NCBI RefSeq assembly: GCF_000332195.1
Contig: NZ_KB235922.1
Location: forward strand, 4,189,322-4,253,321
From: Pleurocapsa sp. PCC 7319
GTDB taxonomy: Bacteria; Cyanobacteriota; Cyanobacteriia; Cyanobacteriales; Xenococcaceae
Length of the DNA stretch: 64,000 nt
Reading direction: 5' to 3'
Shown: one piece after another, positions 27,852 through 37,301 of the stretch
How the letters are laid out: every line of letters begins with the position of its first letter
Position numbering within the stretch: the stretch's first letter is position 1
Program-made: the position numbers and the translations under genes
The notes under the pieces: generated by a model
What the model saw: only the letters and a program-made list of their open reading frames with translations
Databases searched by the model: none
Told to the model about the DNA's origin: nothing

Positions 27852-28502
27852 ATGAAAGACAATTCTCAGAAAGATAATAAAAAACTGCTTCTCATAGATG
27901 ATGACCCAAACTTGATTTTATTGGTTAAAGATTACCTAGAATTCCGAGGCTACAACGTAGATACAGCCGAAAATGGTAGAGAGGCTTTAGAAATATTGGA
28001 TAATAATGATGTTCCAGATATGATCATCTGTGATGTAATGATGCCAGAAATGGATGGTTATTCCCTAGTCAAACATATTCGCGGTGAGCCTACAACCAAT
28101 CGAATCCCTGTCTTATTTCTTTCAGCGAAGGGTCAAAGTCAGGATCGAGTTAAAGGTCTCAATGAAGGGGCAGATGTATACATGGTTAAGCCTTTTGAAC
28201 CAGAAGAACTAGTCGCTCAGGTTGAATCTTCATTAAATCAAATTAAACGCTGGGAACAAGGACGTCCCAAGGGGTTGGATGGTGGACCTACTATTCACGT
28301 ACCCCATAACGTTGAACTCACCCCTACAGAACTAAAAGTAGTTCAGCTAGTAGCCAAAGGAATGGCTAATCGTGAGATTGCTACACAACTAAACGTTAGT
28401 CAAAGAACCATCGAAAGCCATGTTTCTAATATGCTCAATAAAACTAGTCTTAATAATCGCACAGAGCTAGCACGTTGGGCAATGGAAAGCAGTATGGCTT
28501 GA
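27852..28502 (+). CDS. NarL/LuxR-family response regulator
   Basis: 216 residues. The receiver domain (about 10-128) has the acidic pair IDDDPN, the phosphoacceptor Asp in IICDVMMPEMDGY and the conserved Lys in YMVKPFEPEEL. A linker rich in Gly/Pro leads to a LuxR-type helix-turn-helix (about 150-212, ELTPTELKVVQLVAKGMANREIATQLNVSQRTIESHVSNML). It resembles the Ycf29-type regulators of cyanobacteria and red-algal plastids. No histidine kinase is adjacent, so it is an orphan regulator. Confidence 0.88.
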   Translation: MKDNSQKDNKKLLLIDDDPNLILLVKDYLEFRGYNVDTAENGREALEILDNNDVPDMIICDVMMPEMDGYSLVKHIRGEPTTNRIPVLFLSAKGQSQDRVKGLNEGADVYMVKPFEPEELVAQVESSLNQIKRWEQGRPKGLDGGPTIHVPHNVELTPTELKVVQLVAKGMANREIATQLNVSQRTIESHVSNMLNKTSLNNRTELARWAMESSMA

Positions 28503-29068
28503 CAGTCGCTAACATGAATAACAAAGTGTAGTTTTTAGTTAATACTGAAGTTTCTCAAATAAAGCAACTATTTCCGAAGAAATTAGCCAAAAAGCCTAGA
28601 TATACAAGCTTTTTATTATTTTTTTCACAGCTTTTGAAAGTATCAGCATTAAATTTATTCAGCCTTTAAATAAACTTAAAAGACTTCTCATACACAAAAA
28701 CCACTTAATAAATGGGACTGCTTCTTAAACTATTCTTTCGCACCAAACTCGATTACTGGTGTATTAAACCCACACAGGTTTGGTGTCCGAAAATCTTGCT
28801 CGGGTTTTCTAGGTGCAAATGCAAGCTTTGTTATGCTCTTCAACATTATTATACAGTCCCTAAACCCCTTGATGTATGAAGATTGTGTGTCTTAAATGTA
28901 AATTTTCAACCACTGAGTAAATTAATTTGCTTCATTCTTCTGACTGAGGTCTGAAGTATTATTGTTTGCGTTCTCGAATCAAGGTTGATTTAGTGTTATT
29001 CAGTAAATGTACAAAGGCTCAAAAAAATTGCTGAAATTGAAAATAATCTGCTATTATTATTTTTTAGT
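28503..29068. other. Intergenic region with a possible structured RNA
   Basis: 566 AT-rich bases between the response regulator and tRNA-Thr. No ORF is visible. The only structure I see is at 28741-28813: a long stem CACCAAAC / GTTTGGTG, followed by a short hairpin CCGA / TCGG and then GTTTTCT, which would look like a small RNA with a terminator. The evidence is structural only. Confidence 0.35.
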
Positions 29069-29141
29069 GCTGGCGTAGCTCAGTTGGTAGAGCAGCTGAT
29101 TTGTAATCAGCCGGTCGCAGGTTCGAGTCCTGTTGCCAGCT
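29069..29141 (+). tRNA. tRNA-Thr (anticodon TGT)
   Basis: 73 bases. The acceptor is GCTGGCG / TGCCAGC, with one G-U pair. The D-arm is TAGCTCAGTTGGTAGAGC, the anticodon stem-loop GCTGA-TTTGTAA-TCAGC (anticodon TGT), and the T-arm CGCAGGTTCGAGTCCTG. CCA is not encoded. Confidence 0.95.
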
Positions 29142-29213
29142 TCTTTAAAAAGATAGTAGTAGTAACTTGCAGGCATAGTTGTACAATTGACAGTTGTATC
29201 TGCTACACAGACT

Positions 29214-30509
29214 GTGATTGAACGTTATACTCTGCCCGAAATGGGCGAAATTTGGACTGATAACTATAAACTTAAAACCTGGCTGCAAGTAGAAATAGCA
29301 GTCTGCGAGGCACAAGCAGAACTAGGTTACATTCCTCAGGAAGCTGTTGAGGAGATTAAAGCTAAAGCTAACTTTGATCCACAAAGAGTGCTAGAGATCG
29401 AAGCTGAAGTTCGTCACGATGTGATCGCTTTTCTAACTAATGTCAATGAGTATGTGGGCGACGCTGGAAGATACATACATTTGGGCTTGACCAGTTCTGA
29501 TGTCTTAGATACCGGGATTGCATTACAGTTAGTTATTAGTCTTAACTTAATCCTCGAACGATTAGAAGAATTAGTTCAGGCTATTCGCTATCAAGCTCAG
29601 CAGCATCGTTTCACAGTTATGGTTGGTAGGTCGCACGGAATTCATGCTGAACCCATTACCTTTGGTTTTAAACTAGCTGGCTGGTTGGCGGAAGTTCTAC
29701 GAAATCGCGATCGCCTGGTAAGATTGCGTAAAGAAATTGCCGTAGGCAAAATTTCGGGAGCGGTTGGTACCTATGCCAATGTTGACCCCAAAATAGAATC
29801 GATCGCCTGTCAGAAATTGGGATTAGAACCAGATACGGCATCAACTCAGGTAATTTCTCGCGATCGCCATGCAGATTATGTTCAGCAATTGGCTTTATTG
29901 ACAGCCTCAATTGAACGTTTTGCTGTAGAAATTCGTAATCTACAACGTACAGATGTTTTAGAGGTAGAAGAATTTTTCTCGAAAAAGCAAAAGGGTTCTT
30001 CTGCAATGCCCCATAAACGCAATCCCATTCGTTCCGAAAGGTTAACTGGAATGGCGCGGATTGTTCGAGGTAACGCTGTGGCAGCACTTGAAAACGTTGC
30101 CCTCTGGCATGAAAGAGATATTTCTCATAGTTCGGTAGAACGAGTAATTCTACCCGATAGCTGTATTCTGACTCACTTTATGCTTAAAGAGATTACTAGC
30201 TTGGTGAAAAACTTGCTAGTATACCCCGAAAATATGAAGCGTAATATGAATGTCTATGGTGGAGTCATTTTTAGTCAGAGAGTTTTGCTGACCCTAGTTG
30301 AAAAAGGTATGAATCGGGAAGATGCCTACCGAGTGGTACAAGAATGTGCTCATTCAGCTTGGAATAAAACTGATGGAGATTTTCGCCAGCTTATTTCTCA
30401 AGATGAGACTGTTACTAAAACTCTATCTACTGAAGAAATTGATGCCTGTTTTGATCCTAATCATCATTTGAAAAACCTTGATGAGATTTATCAAAGACTG
30501 GGAATTTAA
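29214..30509 (+). CDS. purB: Adenylosuccinate lyase
   Basis: 431 residues. Acts twice in purine synthesis: cleavage of SAICAR and of adenylosuccinate, releasing fumarate. Signature GSSAMPHKRNP, the catalytic His in TSSDVLDTG / VGRSHGIHAEP, and the C-terminal region NVYGGVIFSQRVLL. The GTG at 29214 (MIERYTLPEMG) matches the family start. The TTG at 29187 would add nine unrelated residues. The gene begins about 70 bases after tRNA-Thr. Confidence 0.96.
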   Translation: MIERYTLPEMGEIWTDNYKLKTWLQVEIAVCEAQAELGYIPQEAVEEIKAKANFDPQRVLEIEAEVRHDVIAFLTNVNEYVGDAGRYIHLGLTSSDVLDTGIALQLVISLNLILERLEELVQAIRYQAQQHRFTVMVGRSHGIHAEPITFGFKLAGWLAEVLRNRDRLVRLRKEIAVGKISGAVGTYANVDPKIESIACQKLGLEPDTASTQVISRDRHADYVQQLALLTASIERFAVEIRNLQRTDVLEVEEFFSKKQKGSSAMPHKRNPIRSERLTGMARIVRGNAVAALENVALWHERDISHSSVERVILPDSCILTHFMLKEITSLVKNLLVYPENMKRNMNVYGGVIFSQRVLLTLVEKGMNREDAYRVVQECAHSAWNKTDGDFRQLISQDETVTKTLSTEEIDACFDPNHHLKNLDEIYQRLGI

Positions 30510-30540
30510 ATTTTCAGGACATTCATAACCTTAATATTTA

Positions 30541-30598
30541 TTAGTTTTTAGCTAAAAACTAAATGATCTGTAGGGGCGATTGACCAATCGCCCCTACG
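30541..30598. repeat. Two adjacent perfect palindromes after purB
   Basis: A 22-bp AT palindrome (TTAGTTTTTAG/CTAAAAACTAA) at 30541-30562 is followed by a GC-rich hairpin. In the hairpin, GTAGGGGCGATT (30570-30581) is complementary to AATCGCCCCTAC (30586-30597). The second could act as a terminator for purB, although no U-tract follows; it looks like a dispersed extragenic palindrome. Confidence 0.6.
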
Positions 30599-30651
30599 AG
30601 AATTACCTTTTCTAAACGAAGGGTGTATTTCTATTTTAATCGAAATAGTTG

Positions 30652-30688
30652 TTGACTTATCTAAGTTATTTCTATTATTCTAGAAATA
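30652..30688 (+). promoter_or_regulatory. Promoter and operator-like palindrome overlapping the ArsR-ClpN start codon
   Basis: A -35-like TTGACT (30652-30657) and a -10-like TATTCT (30676-30681) are spaced 18 bases apart. An 8-bp perfect inverted repeat, TATTTCTA / TAGAAATA with a 6-base spacer (30667-30688), covers the -10 and ends on the A of the start codon. A related 6-bp inverted repeat CTATTT / AAATAG lies at 30631-30648. Transcription from this -10 would start at or next to the ATG, giving a leaderless mRNA. The arrangement suggests autorepression. Confidence 0.5.
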
Positions 30689-31548
30689 TGAAAAATAATA
30701 TATCTTGCTATGCAGATTTATTTGCCGCTATGGGTTCAGAGCCACGGCTCAAAATCATGCAATTACTGTTTCGGTCTTATCCGACGGGAATGGTAGTCAA
30801 TGAGATTAACAAAGAGCTGAAAATTCCCAATTCCACTCTTTCTCACCACTTGGAAAAGCTAAGGATAGAAAACTTGGTCAAGGTCGAAAAAGATAAACAG
30901 TTTCTTTGTTACACAGCCAATGCTGAGACGATGGAAGATCTACTGTCATTTCTCTATACAGGAAATTTTTCAAGCGATCGCCTCTGGCGGTGGGCGGAGA
31001 CCAATCTCGCTTCTATCGAGTCAACGAAAATTCTACCAGAGGAGGAAAAGCCCATGTCCGAACAGTTGTTTAGACCAATTTGGGAAAAGCTATTCACTAG
31101 TCTAGGATTTCCCTTACCTTCAAGATTTACTCAGGAGGCAATCACTGCTGTAAAATTCGCCCAATGTGAATCTCTTCGCTTAAAGCACCGATATGTTGGC
31201 ACCGAACAGATCCTTATCGGATTAATTAGCGAAAAAAGTGGTATCGCTTGGCAGTTTCTCAGCGAAGCAGGGTTAAATCTAGACCAGGTTCAAACTGAAG
31301 CTGAAAGATTGATTGGACGTGGCAAAAATAAATCAATGCCGATATTCATGCCTTTTACTCGCAGAGTTAAGGAAGCCATGGAAAATGCTCTGCAAGAATC
31401 TTTGAAATTAGACAAAAATCATATCGGTACAGAGCATGTATTACTTGGTATACTTGGGGATTCTAATAGCTTAGGGTTCAAGATTTTAGAAAATTTAGGG
31501 GTAGACCCTAGTAATTTAGAAAAAAAACTAAGATCTGCTCTAATTTAA
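30688..31548 (+). CDS. ArsR-type helix-turn-helix regulator fused to two Clp N-terminal repeats
   Basis: 286 residues from the ATG at 30688. Residues about 5-85 are an ArsR/SmtB winged helix: LFAAMGSEPRLKIMQLLF, then IPNSTLSHHLEKLRIENLVKVEKDKQFLCYTA. The metal-binding ELCVCDL motif is replaced by VNEINKEL, so it is not a classical metal sensor. After a ~55-residue linker come two Clp_N repeats, 147-210 (FTQEAITAVKFAQCESLRLKHRYVGTEQILIGLI) and 223-286 (FTRRVKEAMENALQESLKLDKNHIGTEHVLLGIL). These are the double repeat found at the N-terminus of ClpA/ClpC, where adaptors and substrates dock. There is no AAA+ domain. Possibly an adaptor-sensing transcription factor; function is inference. Confidence 0.85.
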   Translation: MKNNISCYADLFAAMGSEPRLKIMQLLFRSYPTGMVVNEINKELKIPNSTLSHHLEKLRIENLVKVEKDKQFLCYTANAETMEDLLSFLYTGNFSSDRLWRWAETNLASIESTKILPEEEKPMSEQLFRPIWEKLFTSLGFPLPSRFTQEAITAVKFAQCESLRLKHRYVGTEQILIGLISEKSGIAWQFLSEAGLNLDQVQTEAERLIGRGKNKSMPIFMPFTRRVKEAMENALQESLKLDKNHIGTEHVLLGILGDSNSLGFKILENLGVDPSNLEKKLRSALI

Positions 31549-31560
31549 AAATAAGATATT

Positions 31561-34500
31561 CTATTCTGCCCCTTCAATAGGAGCAAAACCCTGACGCTGA
31601 ATGTTTTCTGTAACGACACGAGGATCTAAAAATTGGAGGAGATAATCTGGTCCCCCTGCCTTGGAGCCAACGCCAGAAAGCTTAAAGCCGCCAAAAGGTT
31701 GACGAGCAACAATCGCTCCTGTAATTGTACGATTGATATATAGGTTTCCTACTTCAAATTCCCGAGAGGCTTGTTCGATATGGCTAGGGGTACGGGAATA
31801 TAAGCCACCAGTTAGGGCATAATCTGTGCCATTGGCAATCGATAATGCTTGCGCAAAATTATCTGCTTTCATTACTGCCAAGACAGGACCAAAGATTTCT
31901 TCTTGGGCGATCGTATCATCTGGATTAACTTCACTAAAAATTGTCGGTGAAACATAATAACCGCCTTCGGGAATAGACATTTCTAAAGCTAATTCGTTGG
32001 CTTCTTTACCTTGCGCAATATATTCTAAAATGCGCTTTCTTGCTTGAGGATCGATAACGGGACCCATCTGGATACTAGGATTATCGGCTGCACCGACATT
32101 GAGAGATTTGGTAGCTTCTATTAACCTGGCTAGAAAGGCATTGTAAATCGAGGAGGCAACAATTACCCGGGAACAAGCGGAACACTTTTGTCCGCTGTAG
32201 CCAAAAGCTGACTGGGCTACTCCTACTACTGCCTGATCTAAATCGGCACTTTCATCGACGATGATGGCATTTTTGCCACCCATTTCGGCAATAACTCGCT
32301 TGAGGTGTTTTTGACCAGGTTGTAATTTAGCTGCTTGGGCATAAATTCTACAACCCACTTCCCTGGAGCCAGTAAAGGCAATGACATGAGTATCTTTATG
32401 TTCTACCAGATACGTACCTACTTCTGAACCCTTACCAGGAACATATTGAAATACTCCAGAGGGTATACCTGCCTCAACTAAAATTTCTGTTAGTTTGGCA
32501 GCAATTACGGAAGAAGTAGCAGCGGGTTTGAGGAGAGTACAATTACCCGCAACCAGAGCAGCAACAGTCATCCCAGTAGCGATCGCAAAGGGAAAATTCC
32601 AGGGAGAGATTACTACGGCAATTCCCTTAGGCTGATAGAAATAGCGATTATTTTCCCCAGCTAGGTCATAGTTTTTGCCAGTAGCTAATCTTTCCATCTC
32701 CGAGGCATAGTAGCGACAAAAATCGATCGCCTCAGAAACCTCTCCGTCAGCCTGGGGAATAATTTTACCTACCTCCAGACAAATCCAAGCATTTAATTCG
32801 TGTCTTCGTTGTTCCATTAAGTCCGCAGCTCGGCGTAGTATTTCAGCTCTTTCACTAGCAGAGGTTGCCTTCCAGGACTTAAAAGCAGATTTGGCAGCAT
32901 TCATAGCTTGTTCTGCCTGTTCTAAAGAAATTTGCCCTACTTGACCTACTAATTCTGTTTCTCTGGAGGGATTGCGAGAGTCAATATAGTTCGGTGTTTC
33001 CTGATATTCGCCGTCGATCAAGGGTAAATAAGTTTTTCCTAACTCTTTTTTTACCTGTGATAATGCTTCCTCTGCCTTAGTTCGCCTCTTGGTATCGGCA
33101 TAATCAGTATCTGGGGCATTAAAGAATGGGATTGGGGGGTGGGTGCTAGGTTTTGAGGATGTAACAGAATCAGTATCGGTAGATTCGACAATGGGAGGAG
33201 CAATTAGTTCTTCAATTGGTTTATTTTCCTGATTTTGACGTAGGAAAGAACTATTTGCTGTATTTTCTAATAACCGACGAATGAGATATGCCATCCCTGG
33301 TAATAACTTACCGTAGGGAGAATAAACTCTTACCCGATGCCCTCGCTTAACTAAAGCCTGAGCTAATTTATCCCCCATACCATACAAAACCTGCATCTCA
33401 AACCGACGGGGAGGAATTTTAAGAGTTTCGGCGATCGCACAAGCCAATGCTTGGGAGCGTACATTATGACTACCAATGGCACCGCAGAGATATTCATGGT
33501 TTTCCAGCAGCAATTGCGTCATACGCTCATAATTATGATCAGTTGCTGCTTTTTGGTTGTATACAGGCTGCTGCCAATGATTTTGCTCAGAATTGATAGT
33601 TTCCTGATCCCAATACGCCCCTTTAACTAACCTTAGTGTCAGAGGATGACCTCGTTCTTTAGCCCAAGCAATTAAATCCTGCAAATCTTGATAGGAATCT
33701 CGTAGATAAGCCTGAAGAGTCATGCCTAAATCAGTACGGCTCCGGAATTCTGATTCCATTAGCAACTCTTTGAGAATTGCTAAGGTTAAATCTTTATAGC
33801 GATATTGCTCCATATCAAAATGGATTGCTGCCCCCAATTCTGCTGCTCTACGTAATAAAATTCTCAGGCGATCGCATACTTGAGCTTTACTGCCAACAGG
33901 ATCTAGGGGATCAAACTGAGAATAAAAAGCCGTGAGTTTTACAGAGACTTGTACTTGAGGTAAGTCTTCTCCATCAGCCAGATCAATTCCTTCTACTCGT
34001 TTCCAAGTCTGAGCCTTTTGAGTAAGCTGCTCCATTAAATCCAGGTAGCGTTGTAAGTAATCTTGCGCTTCGTTTTCCGTAATTACTGCCTCTCCCAAGA
34101 GATCGATGGTGTAGGTCATCCCTTGTTTACGGAGGCGATCAATCGTTTTAATCACTTCAGCAATGTTTTCCCCCGCAATATATTTGTAAGCCAGAGTTTC
34201 TACTGCTTTGGTGATTGTAGCTGCAGCAGTTTGAGCCGGGAAAGAATCAGGATCGCTAAAGTTAAGAATCCCCTTGAGAGCATTGGGCAATTCAACTGCC
34301 TCCGCGCTCATATATTGCTGAAAGTGATGGGCAATTTCAGTTTTACTCTGGAGGGCAGGAATTGTATCGATAAAGCGAAACATTTGTACTCGCAGCCCAG
34401 GATTAGACATCGTCCAGTCCAAGATCTTATCGTCCCAGCGCATTTGCTCTCGCATCCGATTGAAAATATTGCTATTTTGTCTGGTACTTTTGATTAATTC

Positions 34501-34569
34501 TTGAGCAATATCTTGAGTTTTAGATTCGTAGCGACGATCTGTTTTATTTGTGTTTGTTTGAGATACCAC
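31561..34569 (-). CDS. putA: Bifunctional proline dehydrogenase / pyrroline-5-carboxylate dehydrogenase
   Basis: 1002 residues. Oxidises proline to glutamate in two steps. The N-terminal proline dehydrogenase barrel (about 70-440) shows FDMEQYRYKDLTLAIL and TLRLVKGAYWDQE (FAD/proline site). The C-terminal aldehyde dehydrogenase (about 510-985) has GGKNAIIVDESADLD, the catalytic Cys in GYSGQKCSACSRV, and QEEIFGPVLAV. There is no N-terminal ribbon-helix-helix domain, so it is not an autorepressor of the E. coli type. The gene is convergent with the ArsR-ClpN gene, with only 12 bases between the stops. Confidence 0.96.
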   Translation of the reverse strand: MVSQTNTNKTDRRYESKTQDIAQELIKSTRQNSNIFNRMREQMRWDDKILDWTMSNPGLRVQMFRFIDTIPALQSKTEIAHHFQQYMSAEAVELPNALKGILNFSDPDSFPAQTAAATITKAVETLAYKYIAGENIAEVIKTIDRLRKQGMTYTIDLLGEAVITENEAQDYLQRYLDLMEQLTQKAQTWKRVEGIDLADGEDLPQVQVSVKLTAFYSQFDPLDPVGSKAQVCDRLRILLRRAAELGAAIHFDMEQYRYKDLTLAILKELLMESEFRSRTDLGMTLQAYLRDSYQDLQDLIAWAKERGHPLTLRLVKGAYWDQETINSEQNHWQQPVYNQKAATDHNYERMTQLLLENHEYLCGAIGSHNVRSQALACAIAETLKIPPRRFEMQVLYGMGDKLAQALVKRGHRVRVYSPYGKLLPGMAYLIRRLLENTANSSFLRQNQENKPIEELIAPPIVESTDTDSVTSSKPSTHPPIPFFNAPDTDYADTKRRTKAEEALSQVKKELGKTYLPLIDGEYQETPNYIDSRNPSRETELVGQVGQISLEQAEQAMNAAKSAFKSWKATSASERAEILRRAADLMEQRRHELNAWICLEVGKIIPQADGEVSEAIDFCRYYASEMERLATGKNYDLAGENNRYFYQPKGIAVVISPWNFPFAIATGMTVAALVAGNCTLLKPAATSSVIAAKLTEILVEAGIPSGVFQYVPGKGSEVGTYLVEHKDTHVIAFTGSREVGCRIYAQAAKLQPGQKHLKRVIAEMGGKNAIIVDESADLDQAVVGVAQSAFGYSGQKCSACSRVIVASSIYNAFLARLIEATKSLNVGAADNPSIQMGPVIDPQARKRILEYIAQGKEANELALEMSIPEGGYYVSPTIFSEVNPDDTIAQEEIFGPVLAVMKADNFAQALSIANGTDYALTGGLYSRTPSHIEQASREFEVGNLYINRTITGAIVARQPFGGFKLSGVGSKAGGPDYLLQFLDPRVVTENIQRQGFAPIEGAE

Positions 34570-34606
34570 CGTATAACAGACTCCTGATGACTAGACAAGT
34601 TAAAGG

Positions 34607-34634
34607 GCTTAGAGCTTAGAGCTTAGAGCTTAGA
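34607..34634 (+). repeat. Tandem heptamer array (GCTTAGA x4)
   Basis: Four perfect GCTTAGA units in the region upstream of putA and GH100. The same unit is at 4700-4713. Confidence 0.8.
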
Positions 34635-34830
34635 GCTTTTTTAGGTAAATTTTCAAGCTGTTACCTCAAGCATATCCAGAAACAAAATTTAGTTCTGTGT
34701 AAAAAAAACTAAATAATTGAGGAATTTAGGTTGTTTTTGCTTCTATCTTCAAGATAGGCCTAGTATTTTAGATTAGGAAGATTTAATTTACTTTTAAACT
34801 TGATTCAATAGTTTAGATAGTTATTGCCCT

Positions 34831-36228
34831 ATGGTATTGATCGCCAAGGAAACCATTGAACAACAGGCAAATCGACTTTTAGAGGAGTCGATCATTTACT
34901 ACAATAGCAGTCCTGTAGGAGCGGTAGCAGCTACAGATTCAGAACGGGAAGCACTCAATTACGATCAGTGTTTTATCCGAGATTTCATTCCCGCAGCTCT
35001 AGTGTTTATAATTCAGGGTAAAACCGAGATTGTTTATAACTTTCTAATTGAAACCGTTAGCTTACAGAAACAAAAAAGGCGGATTGATTGTTATCAGCCA
35101 CCCACAGGCTTAATGCCAGCTAGTTTTAAAGTTGAATCTCAGGGAGATAATCAATACCTTCATGCTGACTTTGGTGACAAAGCTATTGGTCGAGTTACTC
35201 CGATTGATTCTTGTCTATGGTGGATTATCTTATTACGAGCTTATGTTAAAGCGACAAAAGACGAATCTCTGGCTAAAAGTGACAGTTTTCAAGAAGCTTT
35301 AACTTTTATTCTCGAAATTTGTTTAGGGCCACAATTTGAGATGACACCGACTCTACTAGTCCCTGATGGTGCCTGTATGATTGATCGTCCGATGGGACTG
35401 AGCGGTCATCCTCTGGAAATACAGTCTTTATTCTATTTTGCTCTGCGTGCTGCCCGTGAGATGCTGCAAAAAACCACTGACGGTCAAGTTTTGATTGAGA
35501 AGATTAATAATCGTTTGGGAAGTGTCGTATGTCATCTACGAGATTATTACTGGCTTGACCTCAAAAAGCTCAATCAAATTCATCGGTATCAAGTTGAACA
35601 ATTTGGGGAATCGGTAGTTAATAAGTTTAATATCTATCCTGAATCTATTCCTTACTGGCTGACTGAATGGATGCCCGACCAGGGAGGTTATCTGGCTGGT
35701 AACTTAGGACCTGGAAAAATGGATTTTCGCTTTTTTGCCCTAGGTAATTTGGTATCAATCATGGGATCGCTAACCACCGACCAGCAATCTCAAAATATTC
35801 TGACCTTAATTGAAAATCGTTGGTCAAATTTAGTTAGTCAAATGCCGATGAAGCTTTGCTACCCTGCTATCGAAGGATTAACTTGGAAAATTATTACTGG
35901 TTGCGATCCCAAAAATACCCCCTGGTCTTATCACAATGGAGGTAGCTGGCCTGTACTGTTATGGATGATGATGGCTGCTTGTCAAAAAATGGGTCGGGAA
36001 GACCTAGCAGATCGCGCAATGACCATCGCTGAAATTCGCTTGATGAGTGACGAGTGGCCAGAATATTATGATGGTAAAAATGGGCGATTAATTGGTAAAT
36101 CATCCCGTAAATTTCAAACTTGGACGATCGCTGGCTGGTTATTAGCAAAACTACTCAGGGAAAATCCTCACTGTTTAAACTATGTGTGTTTTGAGAAAGA
36201 TACAGAAGCGATCGCTTGTACGATTTAA
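34831..36228 (+). CDS. Glycoside hydrolase family 100 alkaline/neutral invertase
   Basis: 465 residues. Cleaves sucrose to glucose and fructose at neutral to alkaline pH in the cytosol. Family markers: an early SPVGAVAATD, NYDQCFIRDFIPAALVF (with the catalytic Asp), the middle GRVTPIDSCLWWIILLRAY, FFALGNLVSIM, CYPAIEGLTWKIITGCDPKNTPWSYHNGGSWPVLLW (acid/base Glu region) and AEIRLMSDEWPEYYDGKNGRLIGKSSRKFQTWTIAGWLLAKLL. The length is close to bacterial members. It is divergent from putA. Confidence 0.93.
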   Translation: MVLIAKETIEQQANRLLEESIIYYNSSPVGAVAATDSEREALNYDQCFIRDFIPAALVFIIQGKTEIVYNFLIETVSLQKQKRRIDCYQPPTGLMPASFKVESQGDNQYLHADFGDKAIGRVTPIDSCLWWIILLRAYVKATKDESLAKSDSFQEALTFILEICLGPQFEMTPTLLVPDGACMIDRPMGLSGHPLEIQSLFYFALRAAREMLQKTTDGQVLIEKINNRLGSVVCHLRDYYWLDLKKLNQIHRYQVEQFGESVVNKFNIYPESIPYWLTEWMPDQGGYLAGNLGPGKMDFRFFALGNLVSIMGSLTTDQQSQNILTLIENRWSNLVSQMPMKLCYPAIEGLTWKIITGCDPKNTPWSYHNGGSWPVLLWMMMAACQKMGREDLADRAMTIAEIRLMSDEWPEYYDGKNGRLIGKSSRKFQTWTIAGWLLAKLLRENPHCLNYVCFEKDTEAIACTI

Positions 36229-36670
36229 CTATCATTAACATTCAAAAAAAACTATCTTTCTATGATTCCTTGATTAAATGTAATCGCTATAGGCTAGAAC
36301 GTTAATACCACTTTTTTAGCTTGGATTGGATAGATTTATGTCAATGAGTTGACAATAAATTAATATTTTAACTTTTCATTTGCTTGAGTAGTTGGGTAAT
36401 AATTTTTACCAGAGCAAATTAAATTGTGATACGTGTTTTTTTGTCCTAAACTGGAATGTATACGAAATATACCTAATTTAAATTTTATTCGGGTCTTCCC
36501 TTATATAAATTGACTTTTATTGTCCAATCTCTATTAACAAGGATTTGGGCATAGTTATTTTGGCGGGTCTATTCCTAAAAGTGTTATCAGGCAATAGCGA
36601 TCGTGCTAATAATTTTGCCTTGTTAACTTTAATTTTTAAAAATATTTAGGCTTTTATAGGTAAGAATTAT
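36229..36670. other. Intergenic region before the LabA-like gene
   Basis: 442 AT-rich bases with no supported gene. A small hairpin (TTTGCT ... AGAGCAAA enclosing GGTAA / TTACC) lies around 36380-36421, and one HIP1-like site at about 36597. Nothing else is evident. Confidence 0.45.
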
Positions 36671-37201
36671 ATGGAATCTCATAGAAATTACGTGAGAGAT
36701 CGTCTATCCATATTCGTAGACGGCAACAATATGTTTTATGCTCAACAAAAAAATGGCTGGTTTTTTGATCCTAGAAGAGTACTTGAATATTTCACCAAAG
36801 ATCCATCAATAGATTTGATTAACGCCTTTTGGTATACAGGACTGAAAGATGCTCAGGATCAAAGAGGTTTTAGAGATGCTCTAATTAGCTTAGGGTATAC
36901 AGTCAGAACTAAAATTCTTAAAGAATATTACGATGATGCCTCAGGTCGCTATTCCCAGAAAGCTAATTTGGATATCGAAATTGTAGTTGATATGTTTAAT
37001 ACTGTCGAGCAATATGATCGAGTTATTCTTTTTAGTGGTGACGGTGATTTTGAACGAGCGATCGAATTATTGCGTTCCAAGAGTACCCATATTACCGTTG
37101 TCTCTACAGAAGGGATGATTGCCAGAGAGTTGCGTAATGCGACGGATCGCTATATAGATTTGAACGATGTTCGCTCTTATATCGAGAAAAGTGATTTTTA
37201 A
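36671..37201 (+). CDS. LabA-like NYN domain protein
   Basis: 176 residues, a PIN-like NYN domain. Acidic putative metal residues are seen in LSIFVDGNNMFYAQQ, KANLDIEIVVDMF and VILFSGDGDFERAIELL. NYN proteins are typically RNases. Members of this family (LabA/LalA) in Synechococcus affect circadian output downstream of KaiC, but the molecular role is unclear. It lies about 100 bases upstream of leuA, same strand. Confidence 0.85.
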   Translation: MESHRNYVRDRLSIFVDGNNMFYAQQKNGWFFDPRRVLEYFTKDPSIDLINAFWYTGLKDAQDQRGFRDALISLGYTVRTKILKEYYDDASGRYSQKANLDIEIVVDMFNTVEQYDRVILFSGDGDFERAIELLRSKSTHITVVSTEGMIARELRNATDRYIDLNDVRSYIEKSDF

Positions 37202-37301
37202 AGGATTAATTCCTCTCTCTTTCCTCCTCATCCTTCATCCTTTTAGTAGGATGGATTATAATTCTTAATATTATAAATTCCCTTTAAGAAAACATTGGGT
37301 T

